Shown here: in pieces, positions 1-5,788 of the stretch
Position numbering within the stretch: position 1 is the first letter of the stretch
Layout: each line of letters opens with the position of its first letter
Assembly (NCBI GenBank): GCA_002494125.1
Contig: DLBD01000149.1
Location: 1 to 12,704, forward strand
Direction: 5' to 3'
Length of the DNA stretch: 12,704 nt
Source of the DNA: Ruminococcaceae bacterium UBA7030
Lineage (GTDB): Bacteria > Bacillota > Clostridia > Oscillospirales > Acutalibacteraceae
Program-made: the position numbers and the translations under genes
The notes under the pieces: model-generated
Told to the model about the DNA's origin: nothing
The model's database searches: none
Seen by the model: the letters and a program-made list of their open reading frames with translations, nothing else

Positions 1-86
1 TCGACAAATCAAAAGTTGTCGTGCAGAAGGCGCTTGACGAAGCACAATTATTATTCGACAGCTTAATGCAAGAATATTTTGGGTAA
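1..86 (+). CDS. hsdS: C-terminal end of a likely type I restriction specificity subunit (partial)
   Basis: Only the last 27 codons are visible, in frame from base 3 to the TAA at 84-86. The peptide ends with ALDEAQLLFDSLMQEYFG. An amphipathic helix ending in a 'LF-SLMQ-YFG' tail is how many HsdS proteins finish, after the C-terminal conserved coiled-coil region. In a type I system this subunit recognises the DNA target and holds the HsdM and HsdR subunits together. The identification rests on this short tail plus the complete hsdR downstream; there is too little sequence to say anything about target-recognition domains. The stop lies 7 bases before the next start codon, so the genes are probably cotranscribed and translationally coupled. 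Another coiled-coil-ended protein is possible but less likely in this context. Confidence 0.6.
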   Translation, partial: DKSKVVVQKALDEAQLLFDSLMQEYFG

Positions 87-93
87 TAACAAT

Positions 94-1767
94 ATGACGA
101 ACATAATTGATTATTTTGAAAAAAATAAAATTTTTATCTCATTTGAATACTATGGTATTAATGATTTCGGTACAGGATTTGATATTAAAACAATATTAGA
201 TAATAAGGAAGTTTTTGAGAATTTTTATAATGCTTTTCCGCTATGTGAAGTGAAAAGTATTGAAGAGTACTTATTGTACTTATTAACTAATAAATTCACT
301 AAATTAGAAGAAATAATTCCTAATATTAATGATGAGAATAATCAAGAGATAATCAGAAAACTTGTTTTCGATGCGAAGTCTATATTAGAAAAAATCAGCA
401 CGGGAGATTTGATTAGATTCATTAATTCAAATTATTATAAATTATTTGATGAAAACTTATATACATATGATGTGCCTTTTCTTACACTTGAAATTATTGT
501 TAAGTATATAAAAGGCATTGACAATAGCGTTATTGAGTTCTTAATTGATAATCATAACTATATGATTATTAATAATTTTGACAAATTTGAAAAATGGTTT
601 GAGAAGAATCCAGAATGTTTTAATAAACTTTTTCCGACAGGGAAAATAAAGCATTATGATATGATTCACTTAGATGTTGTATTGGATATATGGAAACATA
701 TTTATAACAAAGAAAAGTCTAATTTGAAAAGATTCTTAAATAAAAACATAAAAGAAATGTATGACGATGTTGAACAGCTTGCAAAAAGTTCAACAAGCGA
801 GTCCATTATGAGGGATGAAACAATAATTCGTATATTTAATTTGTTTTTAATATCCATAAGATCTCCCTTAGCGAATAGCTTTTCTGATTATGTTAACACT
901 TCAAAAGCACTATTATCAGATTATATTAAGAAAAACGGTCACATTTTTAAGTATGAAGTACCAGTAAAAGAAATAATTGAACATTGGAAAAAAATTCCAG
1001 ATTGGCAAACGAGATTGTTGTATATAACTCATGAGCCTGTTGAAGAAAATAACAATAAGGATATCGTTAGCAAATTTTCTTTAATTAAACATAGGAATGG
1101 GCATTTTGTAGATTTTGGTTCTTCCAATGTGAGACATAACAAATATTTTACAATAAGTTTTCAGGAAGAGTTGAAAATACACATGGATTGTAATTCTGCT
1201 ATTTTTCATGGATTTCTTTTTGATAATGTTCTACTTGAAGAATATATCGCATCAGTTTTATCAGTAACAAAATATATGGAAAAGAATATTTATGGAGAAA
1301 ACATATTAGAAGATACTGAGTTTTTATTCTATAATATAAATCTATTGGCAAGTAATATTACAAATCCTGACGAGGAAACAATTCAGGTGTTGTGTTACTC
1401 TGCTTCAATGTATATTTGTTCTTTGTCAGAAAAATTGCTAAGAGTCTTTTATAAGTACTTAGAGAAAGATGTACGTTATATACCTGTTGAAAAAGCTACA
1501 TTAGGAGATTTGCTAACAATAAACAATGAACCTTTAAAAAAGGTTTTTGGAGAAAAGCATATAAAAATTTTGGCTTATTACTTATTAAAAGATAAGCCAA
1601 ATGATGTTGGACATAATCTTCGTAATTCACTTGCACATTGGAGTGGATTAAGCAAAAACAATATGAATGTATCATTAGTTGAACATTTATTATATATTTA
1701 TACAGATATACTTAATACCATTTTCTTGTACTTTTTAAAAGAAAATGATGCTGAAGAAAGTGAATAA
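94..1767 (+). CDS. Uncharacterised HEPN-motif protein embedded between hsdS and hsdR
   Basis: This is a 557-residue protein that I do not recognise as a named family. What is visible: it is soluble-looking, with no signal peptide, no convincing membrane segment and no Walker A motif. Near the C-terminus it carries R510-N511-S512-L513-A514-H515, preceded by GHNL and followed by a long hydrophobic helix (about residues 529-550). R-N-x3-H is the catalytic signature of HEPN nucleases (Rx4-6H with a polar residue after Arg), and the surroundings resemble the end of DUF4209-type proteins. The inferred role is an RNase acting as a defence effector or back-up of the restriction system. Start choice: ATG at 94, directly after the hsdS stop at 86. 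An upstream in-frame TTG at 79 would overlap hsdS and is less likely. There is no good Shine-Dalgarno, so translation probably depends on coupling. Base use is odd: 601-660 is 30% G+C against 50% for 2401-2460 in hsdR, and codons are AT-rich throughout, suggesting a separately acquired cargo gene. Confidence 0.9.
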   Translation: MTNIIDYFEKNKIFISFEYYGINDFGTGFDIKTILDNKEVFENFYNAFPLCEVKSIEEYLLYLLTNKFTKLEEIIPNINDENNQEIIRKLVFDAKSILEKISTGDLIRFINSNYYKLFDENLYTYDVPFLTLEIIVKYIKGIDNSVIEFLIDNHNYMIINNFDKFEKWFEKNPECFNKLFPTGKIKHYDMIHLDVVLDIWKHIYNKEKSNLKRFLNKNIKEMYDDVEQLAKSSTSESIMRDETIIRIFNLFLISIRSPLANSFSDYVNTSKALLSDYIKKNGHIFKYEVPVKEIIEHWKKIPDWQTRLLYITHEPVEENNNKDIVSKFSLIKHRNGHFVDFGSSNVRHNKYFTISFQEELKIHMDCNSAIFHGFLFDNVLLEEYIASVLSVTKYMEKNIYGENILEDTEFLFYNINLLASNITNPDEETIQVLCYSASMYICSLSEKLLRVFYKYLEKDVRYIPVEKATLGDLLTINNEPLKKVFGEKHIKILAYYLLKDKPNDVGHNLRNSLAHWSGLSKNNMNVSLVEHLLYIYTDILNTIFLYFLKENDAEESE

Positions 1768-1784
1768 GTAATTGTCTATTTGTT

Positions 1785-1790
1785 AGGTGA
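1785..1790 (+). promoter_or_regulatory. Ribosome binding site of hsdR
   Basis: AGGTGA sits 4 bases before the ATG at 1795. It favours that ATG over the in-frame TTG at 1780, which would lie upstream of the site. Confidence 0.7.
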
Positions 1791-1794
1791 TACT

Positions 1795-4700
1795 ATGACC
1801 AAATTCGATTTTTTGGAAGGTAAAAGTGAATATGCTGAAATTCAGAATCTTTGCGTTGAAGCGGAGAAAGCGGACAAGCCTTCCGATATTGCGATAGCGT
1901 GTCGTGAGGCGTTGGACGCTGTTATCCGTTTCGTTTACCGCAGGGAGAGCGTTCGTGTGCCCGAAAAGGCTACAATGCTCGAGCTTCTTGACGGCTGCGT
2001 CATTGCACCTTTTGTTGACAATTCGGTTATTCTTGAATCGCTGCATTTCATCCGCAAGGTCGGTATGAACGCCCAGCACGGTATGCCCGTCAAAAAGAGA
2101 GAAGCAAAGGTCGCTTTTGAAAACCTTTTATTTTTTGTTCAGTTTGTTGTTCAGAAATACGAAACACCCGAAAAGATAGACGAAATCGTTTTGCCCCGCT
2201 ATCTCAGCGAGGCTGACACAAGACGGATTTACATTGACGAATATCTTAAAGAAGCGGGTTGGGAGGTCTTTGAGCCAAACGGTGAGACCGCTTTACCCGA
2301 CGGTACAGTCGTAAAATCAGGAACGGTATTCCCTGCAAAGGCATGCTGTGAAATCCCCGTTGAGGGTATGCCCAATGCTTCGGGCATAGGCTTCTGCGAT
2401 TACGTTCTCTATGGCAGGGACGGCAAGCCGCTTGCAATAATTGAAGCGAAAAAGACGAGCGTTGACCCCGTTGTTGGCTCGCATCAGGTAAAGCTCTACG
2501 GTGACTGTATGAAAAAGAAATACGGTTATGTTCCCGTGCTTTACTACACAAACGGCTATGAGATTTACATAGTTGACGGTACATATCCCGCAAGGCGTGT
2601 TATGGCGTTCCATTCCCTTGACGAACTCGAGTATATGCTCCAGAAGCGAAACAGACACGACATAACCGACCTTACTATAAACGACGACATCACAAACAGA
2701 CCTTATCAAAAGATGGCTATAACAAAAATCTGCGAACGCTTTAACGAAAAGCAACGCAGAGGATTAATCGTTATGGCAACGGGTACGGGCAAAACGAGAG
2801 TATCAATCTCGCTCGTTGATGTTCTGCTGCGTAACAAGTGGATTAAAAATGTCCTTTTCCTCGCTGACAGAACGAGCCTTGTAAGGCAGGCGTTTATCAA
2901 TTTCAAAAAGCTTCTGCCAGATATGAGCTACTGCGTTCTTAACGAAAGGTCGCTTGCTGACGAGCCGAATGCGAGAATAACATTTTCAACCCATCAGACA
3001 ATGATTGGGTACATTGACGCTGAAGACAAGGAGTTCACTTCGGCAAGGTTTGACCTGATTATTATTGACGAGGCACACCGCAGTGTATTTAACAAATACG
3101 GCTCAATCTTTCAGTATTTTGACTGTCTGCTCGTCGGTCTGACTGCAACGCCGAAGAATGAGGTTGACGCAAGCACATATCAGCTTTTCAACTGCGAACA
3201 GGACGAGCCGAACTTTGTCTACTCGCTTGAAGAAGCAGTTAAGGACCGTTATCTTGTTAATTACAAGGTTGAATCAAGAACTACAAAGCTGCTTTCAAGG
3301 GGTATTAAGTACGGTGACCTCAGCGACGAGGACAAACAAAAGGCTGATAGCATTCTTGAAGAAGAGGTTGAAGACGATTTTGTAATACCGAAAGAATCGC
3401 TGTTTAAGCTGTTTTACAACAAAGACACTTGCAAGCGTGTGCTTGAAGACTTGATGGAAAACGGACTTCGTGTTGACGCAGGTCAGAAGGTCGGAAAGAG
3501 CATAATTTTTGCATATAACCACAAGCACGCAGAGCTTATTGTTGAAACCTTCAAGGAGTTATATCCTCAATACGGTGACAACTATTGCCAGCTTATCGAC
3601 AACTATGTTAAGTATGCAGGCGACCTTATAGTTAAGTTTGAAGAAGATGACGATTTCAGAATCGCAGTTTCGGTTGATATGCTTGATACTGGCATTGATG
3701 TTCCGTCGGTTCTTAACCTCGTTTTCTTCAAGCCTGTAAAATCGAAAATCAAATTCATTCAGATGATAGGCAGAGGAACAAGGCTGTGTCCAGGCCTCAT
3801 TGACGGAAGGGACAAGGAGTTTTTCCTTATTTTTGACTACTGCGGTAACTTTGAGTATTTTGATGAGAACCCCGACGGAACAACTAACAATAACGGAAAA
3901 TCGCTATCGCAGAAACTTTTTGACGTAAAGCTTGATATTCTTGTAGAACTGCAAAAATATGAGCATCAGTCTGACCCGTTGCATAAGGCGTACTATGACA
4001 AGCTCAGACCACAACTCTATAATAAAATTGTTGAAATAAAAGCAAATTCGTCACGAATCTCGGTAAGAGATAAGATGATGTATGTTGACAAGTATGTCGA
4101 CGAGGACAAGTGGAATGCTCTTTCTTTACTGGAAAAGAAGGAAATTCAACTTCATTTGTCAAGGCTTGTTGACAATGACTTGAAGCAGTATAAAGGCGCA
4201 TTATCATTTGATTATCAGATGCTTTTGATTGAACTCTCGGTGCTTGCAAACGGCAACATCAGCGAGGCAGAACGCAATGTCAACAAGGTAAGACTCTTAT
4301 CAAGAATACTTCTCGACAGTGCATCTATACCAGCGGTTGTTAACAAGGCTGAAACACTCAAAACATTAATGTCAACTGAGTTTTGGGAAAAGCCTGCGGT
4401 TGATGAGCTTGAAAAATACAGAAAAGAAATCAGGGATTTAATCCAATATCTTCCGCAAAAGCTTCCGCCTGTTGATGTTGACACTCCCGATGTTATCATC
4501 TCGACTGACTATGAAGGCGAAGGATTAATTGACATCAGGACATACAAAGAAAAGGTAATTGATTATCTTGCTGAGCATACTGACAATCCTACTGTTAAGA
4601 AAATTCAGAACCTTGTTCCTATCGACGCTGATGATGTTAAAGAGCTTGAACGCATTCTCTGGCACGAGCTCGGCACGGTTGATGAATACAAGGGTTCGAC

Positions 4701-4989
4701 CGATATTGATAATCTTGCTGTATTCATTCGCTCAATCGTAGGAATTGAACAGAGTGTAATAAATGAAAAGTTCGGTCAGTTCCTCAGTGGTAACATACTT
4801 AACGCACAGCAGCAGGAATTTGTGAAGGCGATTATCGACTATGTTCGTGAAAACGGAGATATTATTGCGGATGATTTGATTGATAAATCACCATTTGATA
4901 GTTATGATATTATGACTCTGTTTGATGAGAATATTCCAATTGTCAAAAACATTGTAAGCATTATGCATAATAGTATTGTTGCCGCATAA
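1795..4989 (+). CDS. hsdR: Type I restriction endonuclease R subunit (EcoEI-like, with DUF4145)
   Basis: This is the 1064-residue motor and nuclease subunit of a type I restriction enzyme. With HsdM and HsdS it translocates unmodified DNA using ATP and cuts it far from the target site. Domains in order: an N-terminal DUF4145/HEPN-like helical domain (about 5-120, with R87...H95 in RKVGMNAQHG); an HSDR_N PD-(D/E)xK nuclease (about 130-290, D202 and E217-A-K219); helicase lobe 1 with Walker A ATGTGKT (328-334), DEAH (425-428) and motif III TATP (450-453); helicase lobe 2 with GIDVP and motif VI QMIGRGTRL (656-664); and a long C-terminal helical region of the EcoEI_R_C type. All catalytic motifs are intact, so the subunit should be active if HsdM and HsdS are. 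It follows the HEPN gene by 27 bases and is in the same operon. The last 120 bases are notably more AT-rich than the body of the gene. Confidence 0.96.
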   Translation: MTKFDFLEGKSEYAEIQNLCVEAEKADKPSDIAIACREALDAVIRFVYRRESVRVPEKATMLELLDGCVIAPFVDNSVILESLHFIRKVGMNAQHGMPVKKREAKVAFENLLFFVQFVVQKYETPEKIDEIVLPRYLSEADTRRIYIDEYLKEAGWEVFEPNGETALPDGTVVKSGTVFPAKACCEIPVEGMPNASGIGFCDYVLYGRDGKPLAIIEAKKTSVDPVVGSHQVKLYGDCMKKKYGYVPVLYYTNGYEIYIVDGTYPARRVMAFHSLDELEYMLQKRNRHDITDLTINDDITNRPYQKMAITKICERFNEKQRRGLIVMATGTGKTRVSISLVDVLLRNKWIKNVLFLADRTSLVRQAFINFKKLLPDMSYCVLNERSLADEPNARITFSTHQTMIGYIDAEDKEFTSARFDLIIIDEAHRSVFNKYGSIFQYFDCLLVGLTATPKNEVDASTYQLFNCEQDEPNFVYSLEEAVKDRYLVNYKVESRTTKLLSRGIKYGDLSDEDKQKADSILEEEVEDDFVIPKESLFKLFYNKDTCKRVLEDLMENGLRVDAGQKVGKSIIFAYNHKHAELIVETFKELYPQYGDNYCQLIDNYVKYAGDLIVKFEEDDDFRIAVSVDMLDTGIDVPSVLNLVFFKPVKSKIKFIQMIGRGTRLCPGLIDGRDKEFFLIFDYCGNFEYFDENPDGTTNNNGKSLSQKLFDVKLDILVELQKYEHQSDPLHKAYYDKLRPQLYNKIVEIKANSSRISVRDKMMYVDKYVDEDKWNALSLLEKKEIQLHLSRLVDNDLKQYKGALSFDYQMLLIELSVLANGNISEAERNVNKVRLLSRILLDSASIPAVVNKAETLKTLMSTEFWEKPAVDELEKYRKEIRDLIQYLPQKLPPVDVDTPDVIISTDYEGEGLIDIRTYKEKVIDYLAEHTDNPTVKKIQNLVPIDADDVKELERILWHELGTVDEYKGSTDIDNLAVFIRSIVGIEQSVINEKFGQFLSGNILNAQQQEFVKAIIDYVRENGDIIADDLIDKSPFDSYDIMTLFDENIPIVKNIVSIMHNSIVAA

Positions 4990-4996
4990 TAACGAA

Positions 4997-5032
4997 AACA
5001 AAGACCACTATGATTATATAGTGGTCTTTGTT
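4997..5032. terminator. Bidirectional intrinsic terminator between hsdR and the integrase remnant
   Basis: A perfect 15-bp stem (4997-5011 with 5018-5032) has a six-base loop. On the + strand it is followed by a weak T-rich tail; on the minus strand the tail reads TTTGTTTTCG, a better U-tract. It can end hsdR transcription rightwards and integrase transcription leftwards. The integrase stop codon (5014-5016 on the minus strand) lies inside the loop, so the last codons of that gene form part of the stem. Confidence 0.85.
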
Positions 5033-5379
5033 GCTTGATAACATTTGTCAATATACTCTTCAATTCTATATTTTTCCATATTCTCTTGTTCTGCAATTAA
5101 ATCATAATAGGTTTTAATCATAAATCCAATATCAGTATGTCCGACCCATCTTACTAAAACCTGTGCTGGAATTCCAGCATTGCAGCAGTTTGTAATGTAT
5201 GTGTGACGAAGACTATGCCCTCCGTAATATGTTAAATTATTCTGTTTTGCTAATGTTTTGTACTCGTCAGTGACGCTTGAAGTTGAAACCAACTGGCCGT
5301 TATAAGTTCTGAATAATGCTCCAGAAGTGGTTGCTTCCTCCATAGCTTTTTTAATATAAAATTCATCTAAAAAGGCTGT
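5014..5379 (-). pseudogene. Truncated tyrosine recombinase (integrase), C-terminal catalytic part only
   Basis: This minus-strand frame is open from just after a stop at 5380-5382 to TAA at 5014-5016. It encodes about 122 residues, or 109 if read from the ATG at 5343. It carries the C-terminal half of a phage/ICE integrase active site. Counting from that ATG, the motifs are H43-S-L-R46-H47, G68-H69 and the nucleophile candidate Tyr79 in the usual spacing (GHTDIG...TY). The core-binding domain, any arm-binding domain and the first catalytic arginine are missing; full-length relatives are usually 350-400 residues. No continuation is found in the roughly 90 bases between its 5' end and the tRNA-end-like sequence, so this looks like a deletion remnant, not a single frameshift. 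It converges on hsdR. It suggests the restriction locus once travelled on an integrative element, or belonged to a recombinase-shuffled hsdS locus; the first is favoured by the adjacent att-like signals. Confidence 0.85.
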
Positions 5380-5383
5380 TTAA

Positions 5384-5406
5384 AAAATAGCGACTAAAAT
5401 AGAGAC
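5384..5406 (+). repeat. Tandem 11-bp direct repeat near the integrase remnant
   Basis: AAAATAGCGAC (5384-5394) and AAAATAGAGAC (5396-5406) differ at one base and are separated by one base. Short direct repeats of this size next to an attachment core are typical arm-type binding sites for integrases with an N-terminal arm-binding domain (Tn916 and lambda type). That role is inferred. The region is AT-rich, so a chance repeat is not excluded. Confidence 0.4.
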
Positions 5407-5470
5407 TTAACTGTATAAAAATATGTAAAAAGCCAGTATTTATAGGGGTTTGTGAAATGATTATATTTGC

Positions 5471-5481
5471 CTCTCGCACCA
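5471..5481 (+). other. tRNA 3'-end-like sequence, candidate attachment site core
   Basis: CTCTCGC followed by A and CCA has the exact layout of a tRNA 3' end: a 7-base acceptor strand, a discriminator and CCA. A strong hairpin follows directly, as after many Firmicutes tRNA genes. The bases upstream do not form a T-arm, so this is not a complete tRNA. It fits the duplicated 3' segment left at one end of an element integrated into a tRNA gene that starts with GCGAGAG. The intact tRNA would be at the other end of the island, outside this window. The inference rests on 11 bases plus its position beside an integrase remnant. Confidence 0.35.
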
Positions 5482-5518
5482 AAAATAGCAAGTATCCATT
5501 TGGATGCTTGCTATTTTT
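5481..5518. terminator. Strong intrinsic hairpin terminator, usable on both strands
   Basis: An 18-bp stem (5481-5498 with 5501-5518, one G-T wobble; in practice the innermost pairs open to give a 4-6 base loop) is flanked by A-runs on the left and T-runs on the right (TTTTTCTTTT). It would end + strand transcripts passing the tRNA-like end. On the minus strand it directly follows the stop codon of the short frame at 5511-5657. Confidence 0.8.
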
Positions 5519-5657
5519 CTTTTGTTTCTCGAGATGTACGACCATTTATTCTACTCATTGTCATATCAGTCAGTACATTAATGAAAACTCCTTGAAAAGA
5601 AAATGATTTTCTGCAAAAAAATATCATCATAAAATTTCCCGTGACGATTAATGTCAT
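5511..5657 (-). CDS. Short hypothetical reading frame, 48 codons (doubtful)
   Basis: This minus-strand frame runs from ATG at 5657 to TAG at 5511-5513; an alternative ATG at 5630 would give 39 residues. The C-terminal third (MSRINGRTSRETKEK) has the mixed charged and polar composition of real protein, and the stop is immediately followed by a terminator hairpin on the same strand. Against it: the first ATG lies inside the stem of the hairpin at 5638-5660, no proper Shine-Dalgarno precedes it, and the N-terminal half is low-complexity and AT-driven. It may be the surviving 3' end of a gene cut by rearrangement at the island edge, or no gene at all. Confidence 0.2.
   Translation of the reverse strand: MTLIVTGNFMMIFFCRKSFSFQGVFINVLTDMTMSRINGRTSRETKEK
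5598..5612. promoter_or_regulatory. 7-1-7 palindrome, operator-like
   Basis: AGAAAAT-G-ATTTTCT is a perfect inverted repeat around one base. The 7-1-7 shape is that of Fur/PerR-family boxes (TGATAAT-N-ATTATCA), which it matches at 5 of 7 positions per half. It lies about 100 bases upstream of the -35 at 5710, with a terminator in between, so a role in regulating the NRPS operon is doubtful. AT-rich DNA gives such palindromes by chance. Confidence 0.2.
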
Positions 5658-5680
5658 GGGTTTTATTTTTGTTTCTTTTA
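5638..5680 (+). terminator. Intrinsic terminator upstream of the NRPS operon promoter
   Basis: CCCGTGAC (5638-5645) pairs with GTCATGGG (5653-5660) through 8 bp with one wobble and a 7-base loop. A long T-rich tract (TTTTATTTTTGTTTCTTTT) follows. It would stop read-through from the left before the promoter at 5710. Confidence 0.7.
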
Positions 5681-5709
5681 CTCCGCGTCAACATAATATT
5701 GTTTTAATA

Positions 5710-5739
5710 TTGACAAGGTTTATTATATCGTGATACTAT
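5710..5739 (+). promoter_or_regulatory. Sigma-A-type promoter for the phosphatase-STAS-NRPS operon
   Basis: A consensus -35 TTGACA (5710-5715) is followed after 18 bases by TACTAT (5734-5739). A TG at 5731-5732 gives an extended -10. Transcription should start near 5745, leaving a leader of about 40 bases before ATG 5789. No other promoter-like sequence is evident before the NRPS, so this one probably serves all three genes. Confidence 0.65.
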
Positions 5740-5778
5740 TAATATATAAATATTTAAAATTAGGCTTTTTTTCCATAT

Positions 5779-5782
5779 GAGG
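5779..5782 (+). promoter_or_regulatory. Ribosome binding site deciding the start of the phosphatase/kinase gene
   Basis: GAGG lies 6 bases before ATG 5789. The in-frame ATG at 5777 overlaps this site and has no comparable signal upstream, so 5789 is preferred. Confidence 0.55.
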
Positions 5783-5788
5783 TATACA

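Larger units (their letters stand above)
5380..5788. other. Gene-poor junction between the restriction island and the NRPS operon
   Basis: About 400 AT-rich bases without a convincing gene. They hold, from left to right, an 11-bp direct repeat, a tRNA-3'-end-like sequence, two intrinsic terminators, a short doubtful minus-strand frame, a 7-1-7 palindrome, and the promoter and leader of the downstream operon. Each is listed separately. Nothing else is supported here. Confidence 0.7.

Noticed and set aside
79..93. TTG start giving five extra residues on the HEPN-motif gene
   Set aside because: It would overlap the hsdS stop, has no ribosome binding site, and the ATG at 94 fits simple stop-start coupling.
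94..1767. Identification as PrrC or RloC
   Set aside because: Both carry an ABC-type ATPase with a Walker A motif. No GxxxxGK[ST] is present anywhere in this protein, so only the position and HEPN-type motif are shared.
1783..2906. Several minus-strand open frames inside the first third of hsdR
   Set aside because: They are antisense to conserved HsdR domains, mutually overlapping, and show no domain or start signal of their own.
3158..3385. Plus-strand frame inside hsdR in another phase
   Set aside because: It overlaps the helicase domain coding region and its product looks like an out-of-frame translation.
5400..5481. A complete tRNA gene ending at 5481
   Set aside because: The 17 bases before the acceptor-like strand form no T-arm with a TTC-type loop, and no matching 5' acceptor strand is found within about 90 bases.
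5363..5545. 60-codon minus-strand frame across the junction
   Set aside because: It runs through the hairpin at 5481-5518, its product is low-complexity and it does not extend the integrase.
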